64,000 nucleotides of DNA, from NCBI GenBank assembly GCA_023313575.1, contig JAJTTP010000007.1, positions 1,240,001-1,304,000 of the forward strand. Direction: 5' to 3'. Positions 1 to 11,034 of this stretch are shown here, piece by piece. Origin of the DNA: Eutypella sp. D-1. Lineage: Eukaryota > Ascomycota > Sordariomycetes > Xylariales > Diatrypaceae. The notes beneath the pieces are model-generated. The model saw only the letters and a list, made by a program, of their open reading frames with translations, ran no database searches and was not told the DNA's origin. Every line of letters begins with the position of its first letter. Within the stretch, counting starts at the first letter, position 1. The translations under genes were made by a program, and so were the position numbers.

Positions 1-1081
1 GTCCGCTATCTTATAAAAGAGACTTCCATCGTAGATACCCCTGATATCTTCCTTCATCATCCGACCGTCAGCCGGCCACAGCATCAGATAAGTAGCAAAC
101 CCTAAGGTTTTTGGTCACATTATCAGCTCCCTTCCATACTAAACATATCCTCTGCGTGCGCAGAACACAGCGTATTGGGGGGGGGGGGGGGGTTCCAGAC
201 TCACACTCGAAGAATGCACCGCCCCAGCCTACGGGATCCAGGATGCACCGCTGCCCCTTCAGGACCTCCCAGATGTCCCGGATAGTGAGGTAGTCGCGGC
301 CCTCCGCGTACTTGGCAAATACGTCCTCGAACTTCTGAGGCAGGAAGCGGCCCTCGGAGTCGTATGTGCCCGTGTCGCTGCCGTGCTTGTCCCTGTGGAT
401 GCTGGCCAGGTAGATGCGGAAGAAGGGGTCCGGCAGCCGGTCCGGCAGCCAGCCCGGCGCCGTCGGGTACGAGAAATTACCGTGGATGATCAGCACGGAC
501 ATCAGAGTCAAGAGGTACCCGAAGCCCAGCTTGCGGAACCCGACGAAGGTGTCCCAGGGCCAGATTATGCCGTCGTAGTCCTTCGAAACAAGTCAGTTGA
601 TGCGCTCGTGCTAGCTAGCAGAGGAGAGGATGTCAGACCGAGTCGAAGAACTCGCAATGCTGTTGCAGTACCTTTTCAAGGCTTATTAGCTGACTCTCAA
701 GGTACCGAGGGGTGCACCACTCTACTAACGGTTTTGTCCTTGTGCCGTTCCGCCCAGCTGTTCTCTGTCGTCCCTTTCGGCTTTTCGTAAGTTGCAGCGA
801 CGTTGGCACGGGCGGTTCCTGTGCGCGGAATCCCCATGGATGAGTGAGTTGACCTGCGCCTAACAATTCGCTCTAAACAAGCCGGGATTTTAAGGAGCCC
901 TACCTGTATGAGGCAGTCTCTGGTCGTCTTCGGGCTGGACGAACGGCCTCCTCTCCTGTGTCACGGGGACATCGGGGATCGAGGTTATCACGACCAGTGA
1001 GGATCGGGACTGTGCTGCCGGCATCCCTTCGGCGACTATCCTGACGGTTTTCGGAGGCATGTTCTCTAGTGTCTCTGGCAT
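1..1081 (-). CDS. caleosin-family protein (peroxygenase), 3' end beyond window
   Basis: Caleosins are lipid-droplet or ER-associated, calcium- and haem-binding proteins; fungal members act as peroxygenases on fatty-acid hydroperoxides. Exons on the minus strand: 1081-904, 818-730, 671-639, 580-205 and 101 to the window edge, with introns of 85, 58, 58 and 103 nt that all keep phase. About 259 residues are visible. The candidate haem-ligand His lies in LQQHCEFFDS (H94). It is followed directly by a single EF-hand core (DYDGIIWPWDTF, D101-F112), then a hydrophobic stretch ending in IIHGNFSYPT and the family signature KHGSDTGTYDSEGRF. The last exon reads FATYLMLWPADG and then IYDGSLFYKIAD, so only the C-terminal tail is missing. 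The start is the first in-frame Met that gives a family-like N-terminus. Intron 4 contains a C16 tract on the sense strand. Confidence 0.93.
177..192. repeat. poly(G)16 homopolymer (poly(C) in caleosin intron 4)
   Basis: Sixteen consecutive G on the plus strand lie inside the fourth caleosin intron (204-102). On the sense strand this is a C16 run just after the donor. The exact length could be a sequencing artefact. Confidence 0.9.
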
Positions 1082-4000
1082 GACCTCGAAAGAAGGGATA
1101 TAATTGATGCAATAATTCCAAATCTTAATCACATGCGATGAAGCACAAAGCGCTTCTCTTCCATGGAAGAGAAAACTCTTTGATGCCCTCTGTGCCAGTC
1201 TCCTCGCATTGAGGCCGCAGTGACGTCATGATGATTATTTCGTAGCATCTCTTTCACTATGAGACGCGGACTTCTAAACGGTAAACCTTGTATGATGATG
1301 CCTTGAGTGCGGTTGGCTACCTCTACTTATCGCATGGCGGGTCCAAACAGAGTTGCTTGGCCTGCAGATATTGGAAGTTGAAGCCCATCGATTGTGGCTT
1401 GAGCGAATCATGAGATCATGTTCTTATTCTCGAACTAATTAATGCCTGGTAGCACCTCTAGAAATTCCTACATCACTGGTCTGATTCAACATGCATTGAT
1501 CAGGTTGCAGCAAGGGACATCCGTATTGAGCACTGGGCTACTCTGTTTATAAGACACTGAGGACGCCAAGCACGGCAGCTAAAATTCAAAGGCATGTATG
1601 TATGTAGCGCTTCTTTTCATAACCACGGCGAATGTAACAAGGCTCTTTCAAGATCCCTCCCCGAATTGTCGGCGTGAAGGTAAACCCAGCAGCTATGGCA
1701 TTGTGGCCATGTCATGGTATACTCAAAGCTGATGCCCAAATGTTATGCCATCTCCCTCGATTACAAAATTTTCAAGCTCGGGCGTATGCTGATTGTACCA
1801 TGATCTCAATATGCCCCGAGCTTTATTCTTTCTGACATGACGATCGATCCGGCCAGAGTCCAGCCCGAGAGACTAAAGAATTTAGTAAGCTGAAGCACGG
1901 GCGCGTAGCATATCTGAGCTCTTCGGCAGTGGCTTGAAGGAGCCAGCCAATCGGGAGCCCAAGACGTGAAATATGGCATGCAACCAATGCCCAAAGTCAG
2001 AATAACGTGAGAACCTTGTTTGAATGAGCTTAACATGACAAGATCGAGGCCAAATATTGGACTGATCTATTCGGTAGGTAGCGAAAATGTCCGATTAATT
2101 TGACTGATTGATTCTCTCCAGATCCCGGTCCACGAAACCAGGATATCCCAGCTTTCTGTTTTCGTCCGATCAATTTTGATCAGATTTATTGCTCGGCCCC
2201 TGTTGAGAATGATCGGCCGGGACGGTAACGCGGGCTGGTCACTGCTCGGGAACCCTTTAATGAACAGAAATTGGTGATGATCTCCTACATTGTATACAGA
2301 GTCGACCATTACGAACCTTCATCAGAAGGCAACTCAATGCAATCACGGCGAACCGGATGGTGATGGTGTTGACCTAAGCCTATACGATATGTAAACTAAA
2401 TAAGGCCTTGAAAGGACATTTAAAGCCAATAAGGTTCTGCTGTGGCGTCGTTGATATCGCAATTATCGAATATCATGCGTATCAATGCGGCTGGCCGAAT
2501 TTGCCGGGCAACCCGGGCAACCCGGCAATGCAACTGTGGACTGCTGGACTGCAATGTTTCATGAAGCAAATAACCGACTACCCCTTTGACCCATCAGGAT
2601 GGAACTCAAAAGGGTCGTGTTGCTCGTTCACATGCATTTTCCAGGAGTCTATAAGGCACTCTTGTATGTTTACCAACCCAGCGGTGTCGGCCTGGACTAC
2701 GACGGGTATAATCGTAGCAGGTTAGCGGGCCAATGTCACAACGCCGCACAGAGCTTCCATGTGTCAGGAAGAGAAAATGCCTGCCTGATTGCCCTGATCC
2801 GTACGCTAACAGCCGGTAATGGTTTTTAGGGTTATCACACACGAAATAGTTAATAGCAGCTGAGTTGATAGTCAATCAATTCCACAAACCCTGGCCCAGG
2901 GCCACGCGGGAATCCTCAACGGTGCAGAGTCTTGGCGTGTCCACTATCAGGAGACGAGGGGATAGAGAGGGCCATTCAGCTATCGCGAACCCCTGAATAA
3001 TGTGGGAATATGTATGTAGTTACTTGTATGTCTTCAATTCCTCGCTCCCTCCCCCCTTGCTTCCTTTGCGGCGGCCATATGGGGTTTTCCCTTCTGGAAA
3101 TTGTGTCAGGCTTAGCGCTTTCCCCATTCGGATTCACCCGACTTTCAAATCCCCTTGACTGGTGGGATTTCTGGCGAATCATGGGAGAGACGAGGCGACG
3201 AGGGTTCGTGCTAATCTCCTGTCAGAAGGCAAGAAAGAGAAAAAGATACCCCCAAGACTTTGGCCCCCCTCTTCCCCTTGTTCGACCCCTTCAACTGGGT
3301 GTGACCCAGCTGGGCATGCTTGGGGACTTGCACTTGCATCGTGCCGGCGTCCTCTCCCCCACCCGACCACGCGTGGTTACTTCGGCTATAATTGTATTGG
3401 TATGCATGGCTATCATTAGGTATAGGTGTATGGGTCTAGGTCTTGGTCTTCCGTTGCTCAAATCCTTGACCTGGGATGACAGCTTTGCTCCCTCGTTTTC
3501 TCTTTCTACTTCGTCGCCATCGTCGTCGTGACTTTTTGTCTGGACGTATTGCCAAAATCGGCCTGCAACTATCGTACGAATGTCTCCAATTTACTTTCCT
3601 TACGCTCCTTAGACCTTCTTGTATTCGCACTATCATTCCTAAGCTATCAGCTTTTTTTCTTTTCCCTTCCCGAGAGTGGGATTAAACTATCCCGTCAGGC
3701 TAAGCAACGAGCCCGAACCAAGCTCTAAATCGTCGCGTGGCAATCTGTCGTTGCTCCCGAGCTAGCTAGCTATGCGATTGAAGTAAAATAAACTTCTCCA
3801 TGGGAGGATCATGTCGACATCTGTTTCATCAAATCTATTGCGATCGACATAGTCTGTTCTCATATACTGGCTTTCGTCCCAACCCCACGTCACTATTCCC
3901 GTCCCAGGAGCCTGGCAAGGATTCGTTCTTTCGTATCGCAAGGAGGGCAGAGATCATCGAACGAGCCTTAAACTTGACAGGTGAATAATATATCGAGGGT

Positions 4001-4104
4001 CGTCACAATATACGTGTACGTGTGAGGGAAAATATTGTCGCTGGAATTCGCCATTTTTTCTTGTTTCCTGGCCGGCGTCTGTTCGGCCTTTTGGAATTTT
4101 CGTC
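1082..4104. other. intergenic region, no supported gene
   Basis: This is the divergent gap between the caleosin start and the 833-aa gene. Short open frames occur (for example 2408-2725 and 3010-3531), but none has recognisable domains or a consistent splice model. An inverted repeat (TTGCCGGG and CCCGGCAA arms) lies at 2501-2528. From about 3.0 kb the plus strand becomes pyrimidine-rich, as expected for a promoter and 5' leader. Confidence 0.6.
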
Positions 4105-6662
4105 ATGGTATCATTCTTCGGGCTGAGGATTGGCGGTGATAGGAAGAAGTGAGTGAGAATAGTTCCTTGCCGGAAAAGCTTACCTACTTACAATGAGACT
4201 CCAGGAAAACTGAGAAGCCAACGGTGCCGCAGAAGTCTCAGACAATTGATCAGGCCGATTTAGGGGGTGAGAAGGCTCTTGACAAGGATGGCGGCGCTGA
4301 CGGAGGTGCCAGCGGCTCAAGGCCCGGCTCCTCGCGCTCCAACAAGCTGAAGAAAAGGCGGCGGACGGAGTTGCCATTTGGCTTCGGTGCCGATAGCGAA
4401 ACTGCCGTCAGCGCTATCGGGCTGCCCAGTCCCCACGCCTTTGGCGATTCTAATTACGCAAACTTAAGACAGTATGCTTCAAACCCGAACATAGGGGCCG
4501 AATGGAAAAATGGTTCTACACACAGCCTGGCGCTATCCAATCCCGTGGACCAGGCGGCCCGGCCAAACACCTCGAAAGGAGAGAAGCCGAAACTCGACCG
4601 GATCGAAATTCCCCTCTCTAGGACCGCATCTCCTGTGTCGATTGGGACGCCTAATATCATGAGGACAGAATCACCGGCACCTATGGGCTCACCGACTATC
4701 GCCAAGACGGGCTCGCCGATATCTATAACCTCCCCAAATATCCCGAGACAGGCTTCCCCAGTATCCCTGATGTCGCCAAAGTCGGCGGTGTCCGTTACTT
4801 CGAAGTCACCGCTGGGACAGTTTGAACTCAAGTTAAATCTGCCCAACGAAGGCACCTCCCTGTTCGAGGAGAAGGAGAACGTGCTAAAACCACCAGAGCC
4901 CTTGCGGATCGTGAAGAAAGGTTCGTCGCTGGAAAACCCAGAAAATCAGATGGCAAGCTCGTCAACCAGAAAGCCGCCTTCCCCTCCACAGTCTATCAGG
5001 GCAGACGAATCAGACCAGGTCGCGCCAATTCTAAGTCTCAACTCCCTAACAGATACCGACCGATCCTCAACCGAAACCGGGGTATCTCTCAGCCATCTGT
5101 CTGCAGATCTCGACGACGAATTTCGTGAACTGACGAAGGAGCTGGACTATGGCGCTAAGTCTATCCCGACACCCCCGGCCTCAGTCCACCAGGGACACGA
5201 AGGTGGCGCGAACAACAATAAAATCAACATTAAAGACAACTACGCTCTATTCGACGAGCTCGAGAAGCCCATCCCCATTAAAACCGTAGTAGCGAAGCGC
5301 GACACCTTGACCATCAACACGCCCCGCCGGATGAGCATGGAAATGCAGTTAGAGAAGCACCCTATAACAACAACAGCGGCAACAGGTACAATCATACAGT
5401 CCGATGGACCCGAACTTGAAATACCTCCTAAATCAAGTGCCAGGGCTTTCCGGCCTGCCGCGCTCAATTTAAACCTACGACCCGCTGCGGCAGACATGAA
5501 CGGCCCTCGGAGCGCGCCGTTTCCAACGAACCGGCCGCCGTGGACGCCACTCGGACCCAGCCCGCTCGGAAACCCTTCTTCAAACCCCAACCAGGTCCAG
5601 GTTGGACCGCGATTCCCCAGCCGTCTCCTAGCACTGAGAACATTCGACGACGACACCCATGAACATGAGATGATGCAGTCGCCATTGTCGCCGGAGAGCC
5701 CCGTGATGCCGTTATCGGGCCCGCTCGCCAGCATCCGGCTCGGCTCTCCCGGAACTACGTCCCTCTCCGCTGCCCTAAACGGTACCCGCTCGCCGCCTAT
5801 CCGCCGACATACGGAACCCGAAGAGGACCCCGAGGAGCGCATCCGTAACTTCCGGTTCCCAGATCCCCAGGCACCGCCGGCCCGATCGCTGCGCTCGCCC
5901 TCTCCGACTTCGACAACGAATGAGGAGTTCCCCAGGTTGGAGGACAATTTTGGTAACCATAACCAAGCCGAGAAGTTCCCGTCCTTGGACCCTTTCCCCA
6001 CCTTGGACGATTCGGCGTCGCCAACCGCCTCGATACAGACTCCAGTACAGGCCTTTGCCCCCCTGAAACGCGTGCCCACGACCGAGAACGTGGAAAACTG
6101 GCCGCTCGGACCTCCTTCGCTCTCGAAAGCCGCCATGCCGATGACAATACCACAAGAGCAGGCAGAACAGCCAGAACCGGACCTGGAACCGCTCCAACCG
6201 CCACGGATGCCGGCGGCATTTGCGGAGTCAAGCACGAACCGGGCGCGCTCCTTTAGTCGGCCCTGGACGCCCACCAACGAGCCTTTGAAGTTCGAGATCA
6301 CGACACCCAGGACGACAACAGCTACCACCTCGAGCCCGAGCACCGGCCCGTGTACGGGCACCCCGAAGACGACCACATTCCCCATACTAACCGGCATGCC
6401 GATGGTTGCCTCTCCTGTCGCGCGAACGGCTTCGGCATCGCCGCATATGCAGACGCAAGCAGCACAGGGAGACAGGGAGAGGAGCAGGAGCAGAAGCCGG
6501 TCTAAGAGCAGCAGAACGCAATCCCCGCGGTACGCGCCACCACCCCGGTCCCCTCCCATCGCCGCCGTCGTGGGCGGAGGGGCGGTAGCAGCGGGGGATC
6601 GCGGGCTCGGACTGCGAAGCCCAGGCATCGTGGGTGATGATTTCGGGGGCGGATTTATCTGA
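4105..6662 (+). CDS. conserved-type Ser/Pro-rich disordered protein, 833 aa
   Basis: Two exons: 4105-4148 and 4205-6662. The 56-nt intron has donor GTGAGT, and its phase-2 junction rebuilds a Lys codon. The first exon encodes MVSFFGLRIGGDRK, a short ordered N-terminus followed by a basic Lys run. The rest is low complexity: repeated SP/TP sites at about residues 145-205 (pattern SPxxxxSPxI, possible proline-directed kinase targets), acidic and Pro-rich stretches, an RS-type block (SRSRSRSKSS) near residue 770 and a Gly-rich C-terminus ending GGGFI. No membrane segment or catalytic motif is visible. The RS block and phosphosite density would suit a cytoplasmic or nuclear regulatory protein, but the function is unknown. 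The long antisense open frame (5240-6733) is a shadow caused by GC-rich codon bias. Confidence 0.8.
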
Positions 6663-7512
6663 ACTAGGCATTTGCATCTCGAGGACCAAGGAGAGGGGAC
6701 AAAGGCGGCGTCATTGATATTTTTAATCACCACTGCATTGGGGACCAGGGCCGGCCGGCGTTTCGAGCTTGCGATAACCCCAGAAAATTCGACTTATGTC
6801 ATTTCCTTACCGTTTCTTCCCTTTCTTTTCCCGTTATGAAATTTGGATACCCCTTTTAACCGTTGCCGACATCGTTATCCGTCATTTATTGGACATTTAT
6901 CGAAGCGTTTCACGATCACGGTCACTATTTTCATCTCCTTTTCCCCTTTTCTTCTTTACCTGTTTTTCCTTCCATGTATTTTTATTTGTCTGGCATTTTC
7001 TTTCCAAACATCTGGACGGCGTCGGCGCGGCTGGCGGATACCTATATTTTACTCCCGTTGTGATTTCATGCATACTGGCAGTTAAGGGGGTCCCGCTCGT
7101 TTACGTTGCTTGATTTTTTTGTACCAAGGGCTGAAGCAGTCTTCATGTATATATATAAATAAAAAACCGATGTAACATCCACCGTGTAGTATTAAGACGG
7201 TGTTCAATGTTATTTATTGCTTATGGAAGAAATCATGTAACTCCTTGATCAGGGCACTCTTTAGGGCACCACGGGTTCCTTGTTTCAATGGAGTTCATAT
7301 AGATTGCCTGTCACCACGGCTTCTTAAATGGCCAATTTCACTATGGCAAGCTACGCCAGAGCCTTTCCACTCGATCGAAGGCAAAGAATACAAGTATACT
7401 AAATATATATCTAGTTTATATTTATCGACAATACTATTCAAACTCTGTTGAAGCCTTTTAGTTGTAAACAACGTGATTAGACAGCGATGACCCGACACCC
7501 TCTCCTCACGAT
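6663..7512. other. convergent 3' intergenic region
   Basis: This gap lies between the stops of the 833-aa gene and the transporter. It is T-rich on the plus strand, with TATATATAAATAAA near 7150-7165 that could serve as a polyadenylation signal. No gene is seen. Confidence 0.5.
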
Positions 7513-8733
7513 TTAAGCAGGAGTTTCAGTGGCCAGGCCCTGTTTTCTGATATGATTGAGGGCCTTACGCTTGGCAGTACCGATGCCGGCGACGCCATCC
7601 TCCTGGTTCTCACCGAGCCAGGGTTTGCGGGACTCGCCGAGCATGCTACCGGCGAGGAAGTAGACAACGAGGCCGAGGATGATGCAGACGAATGCGATGG
7701 GGTAGAGAAAGTGCACGGTGTAGCCGAAGACGTGGATGCCAATGATGGTGCCCCAGAAGTTGCCCGTTAGTAGGGAGATGTTGAGGAACGCAGCCGACGC
7801 GATGCGCAGGAGCAGCGGCACCACCGAATAGAAGAGCCACAGGGCCACCGTGAACCCGGCCAGGTAGCCGCCCACGGCCCCATTCCACGTCGCGTCCCGA
7901 AAGCTCTGGCGGTCGAAAATGGCCGCCTGCACGCCATTGATGATCATGCCGAACAGACCTAGGAAAGAGAGGACCTCGTACATAGGCCTCTTACTAACCA
8001 ACCACTCTTCGAAGGTATTAGTGAGGCCGTAGCAGGTTGCGCCGACCAGGGCGAACAGGTCCCCCTTCAACATGTTCTCGCCCTTGTAATCGTTAGTGCC
8101 TTGAAGATAGTCGCTGCCCAGCAGAATGCCCATGCCGCCGCAGGCAATAATGATGCCGAGGATCTGGAAAAGCTTATAGCGGACGCGCAGCAGCAGGAAA
8201 GACAGGATAACAACAACAACGATGGCCCAAAAGTTGATGAGTTGCGCCGACAGTTGGTTGGTATAGCGATAAGCCAGCACCGTAAAGTAGTTTCCCTGCA
8301 CGTCCAGGAAGCTCAGGATGAAGTACTTCCAGCCGTCGCGCCAAAGGATACCGAACCACTTCTTGAAGCCATAAGAATACCACGTGTACGACAGGTAGAC
8401 AATGGATAGCAGGATGTAGTTGAAGACGGACTGGAAGGCCGGGATCGAGGTGCCATAGTTGGCTAGGAAGCTCGAGAAGGTGTTGGTCGCCGTCTGGCAG
8501 AGCGCGAGTATCTGACCAACAAGAAGGGCGATCCAGAACTCCTTGGTGGTGAAATACGAATACCAATGCTGTTTCTGAGCCTCGATCTGATGGAGCCCCT
8601 GGCTGACCGCCTCGTCGGTGGCAACCTCGTTGTTTCTATTAGCGGCGTAGTCGGTACCGCTGCCACCGGTGATCTGGACGTTCATGCCCATTCCGGGACT
8701 TTCGTCGCCCGGGGTCTTCCTGTACTCCTGCAT
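7513..8733 (-). CDS. SLC35F-family (DUF914) solute transporter, 406 aa
   Basis: Single-exon integral membrane protein of the drug/metabolite transporter superfamily, close to SLC35F1/F2/F6 (DUF914). The N-terminal ~70 residues are hydrophilic. About ten hydrophobic helices follow, starting with FWIALLVGQILALCQTATNT. Family-like segments include FLDVQGNYFTVLAYRYT and LGIIIACGGMGILLGSDYL. The C-terminus is cytosolic, Lys/Arg-rich and ends TETPA. The frame stays open to 8805 without an ATG, so 8733 (MQEYRKTPG) is the first usable start; an AG just upstream could be the acceptor of a 5'UTR intron. The substrate cannot be told from sequence; relatives carry thiamine-like compounds or nucleotide derivatives in human, and fungal substrates are mostly unknown. 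Confidence 0.93.
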   Translation of the reverse strand: MQEYRKTPGDESPGMGMNVQITGGSGTDYAANRNNEVATDEAVSQGLHQIEAQKQHWYSYFTTKEFWIALLVGQILALCQTATNTFSSFLANYGTSIPAFQSVFNYILLSIVYLSYTWYSYGFKKWFGILWRDGWKYFILSFLDVQGNYFTVLAYRYTNQLSAQLINFWAIVVVVILSFLLLRVRYKLFQILGIIIACGGMGILLGSDYLQGTNDYKGENMLKGDLFALVGATCYGLTNTFEEWLVSKRPMYEVLSFLGLFGMIINGVQAAIFDRQSFRDATWNGAVGGYLAGFTVALWLFYSVVPLLLRIASAAFLNISLLTGNFWGTIIGIHVFGYTVHFLYPIAFVCIILGLVVYFLAGSMLGESRKPWLGENQEDGVAGIGTAKRKALNHIRKQGLATETPA

Positions 8734-10809
8734 TTCGAACGTTCTAGCGCTAGGGGTATGGCGGTAGAGCCAAATGATCCTGTTGAACCCAGAAGCAATG
8801 TCCACTCAATGCGACGCTGGTATTTCAGCCCAGAAACACGGTCGGGGACGCCGTAGAATAACGTGATCCTTCAGTATAGGATATGAGATCAAGATAACAG
8901 TGTCGATAAGTCTTTCTAAGACTGTATGCAAGCGCAAAGACTTGGAAGTCGCTTGCAGCCGAATTACCGACGACGGTAAAAGCACATCTGAGGTATTAAG
9001 AATGATGATGATAGGTGAGATTGGCCGATCATAGCCAAACCGAGACGCACTTATAAAGTTCGACCAGTGAGAAGCAGAGACGATGCAATGTTCAACTCTA
9101 TCTCATATAACAGCGAACTTTGCGCGACGTCCGAAACGTATCGGATCTCAGAATCGTACGCTCTCGAGTGTACCGTTGCCTGTGGACGATGGTGTTGGTA
9201 TTATCTCAAACACATCCTGATTTCTTCATGTGATCGATGAAGAGGGAAACAAGAAGAGAGAGTGTGAAAAAGATTTCAGCTGCCAAGAAATCGACAAGGC
9301 GCTAAAGATTTAGGGGCCGCCACAGTGCTGAACTCTCGAGCCTAATCGACAATGGCCGTTTGGACGAATTATAGGCCGCCTGCCTTTAGCGGTAGGTTAT
9401 CTCCGCCCGTCTCTCCTACACCCACTCCGTAGCGCATCTGGAATGCTCGAAGAGGCATGGCTTGACCGGCCTTGATGGACTCTAGCCAGACATGCTGGGC
9501 TGCAATTGTATTGGGCCGGTGTGTATTACCTGGCTCAACCCCCCCTTTCGACCCGGCAATCGTTCTAGCGCGGGTTTCCAACTTGGCTGATTTAGAGGTG
9601 CCCTTCTCTTTCAAGCTATCGAATCGTATAGGGATGAAGTATATTCCATCAATTATTTGAGACCATTGTTCTTACTCGAGATCTCGAATCTTGGGTGAAA
9701 GCACAGGACCGAAGAATGTTGAATAGCGGTCACATCAAGCAATGAGCAGACTGGCGACGAAGTAATGTTTCAAGCGATGCACCTGACAGTTCCCAAGACG
9801 ATACTGTGAAACGAGTAACCATAGCAAGACTGAATCAATATGACACCGGTTCGAAACAATATAGTATTCTGGCATATACTATTCTGTTAATAATACGAAC
9901 CAATAACGTATATGGTCGGCCGCACCTAACCGCCGTAACTTCTATACATTGTCTATGTAATGAGTAATATGATCTATGTGAATTGAAGCATACTGTAGAG
10001 ATAGAGTACGGCTAGAATATAACCGTTAGACAATTTGATAGTATAGGCAGAGATTGGGTGTGTGTTATATAGGGAGGATGGACACCCTTATTTGTATATA
10101 GACCCCAGTCGACTATAGCCCGTACACAGTACACAGTCCCTGCCCTCCAGCCCTTTGATAGGATAGGTGATCCTTTGCCCAAGTTATAGACTACAAACCC
10201 TTTATTCAGGGGCGAGCTCAGATCAACTTCAAGTGAGCTTTTGCTGGGAAACTAGCATGCACTGTCTCTCAATCCCGCCGTTTCCTCGTGGTTATCCTGA
10301 AGACATCTACACACGGGACACGAAACCTATTCATTATCTATAACATATCTCCGTCGGAGGGGCGAGGCTACAACACTAATAAGCTGGCCAGCACGAACAA
10401 GCAGCTCAGTCAATAAGCATGCCATCCCGAAGACCCTCGTTGCCAATAAGTACTTCTATCGAGAATGGCCAGCACGTATTATTCGGTTCTCCCCATCGCC
10501 AGCGAAGCAAGTTCAACTTCTGTAAGATGATATATGGCCCCAGGTTGCTAAGCTATGAACACCTATTTTAAACATAGATTTACCCATGAGAGGCAGACTC
10601 AGTGTTTCTCCATTATTTGAACAGTATCAGCCTTCATATATAAGGCATTAAGCTATAGTGAGCCAGGTAGTGCCTTCTAAGGCTTCCATAATTTGCCCTC
10701 GATGGGTGAGCCCTTGCCTCCAGAGTCTGGACTCCCCGTGAAAGGAACCTTATATATATACATATATATACAGATAGGCAGTATGGTAGATCATAAGGCT
10801 GGCATCATA

Positions 10810-11034
10810 CTATATGCCCCTATTCGCATAGCCGAAAGTCTCAGGATCTAAAATTCGGCCTCTAGTCAGTTGACGGCGGGAAAAGGGAACGGCGTTCGGC
10901 ATGCCAGAGGCGCACAAGAGAGGAATAGAGACGGCGAACAGGTCTTCTGCCGTCACTATGATATCTGAGGCCGTACCCGCGGACGAGAAAAAGATCCCAT
11001 ATATGATGAATTTTAACTGGTTCTGACAGAGCAC
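10810..11034 (-). pseudogene. possible decayed amino-acid/choline permease fragment
   Basis: One minus-strand frame reads FFSSAGTASDIIVTA, then FAVSIPLLCASG, then RGRILDPETFGYA before a stop. The order (Ser/Ala-rich turn, IV-A helix, IP-containing helix, R-x-L and a PExFGY segment) resembles a C-terminal part of fungal APC-type permeases. Flanking frames are interrupted, and no start or splice sites give a full gene. This is recognition by eye on a short segment, so chance similarity is a real alternative. Confidence 0.22.

Noticed and set aside
3010..3531. 173-codon plus-strand frame in the first intergenic region
   Set aside because: No domain, pyrimidine-driven composition and overlapping frames on both strands. 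More likely promoter or leader DNA.
5240..6733. 497-codon minus-strand open frame antisense to the 833-aa gene
   Set aside because: It mirrors codon bias of the plus-strand gene, has low-complexity translation and no start context or splice logic. The plus-strand reading has a well-formed intron and N-terminus.
8101..8856. Plus-strand frames across the transporter
   Set aside because: They are antisense to a complete multi-span membrane protein.
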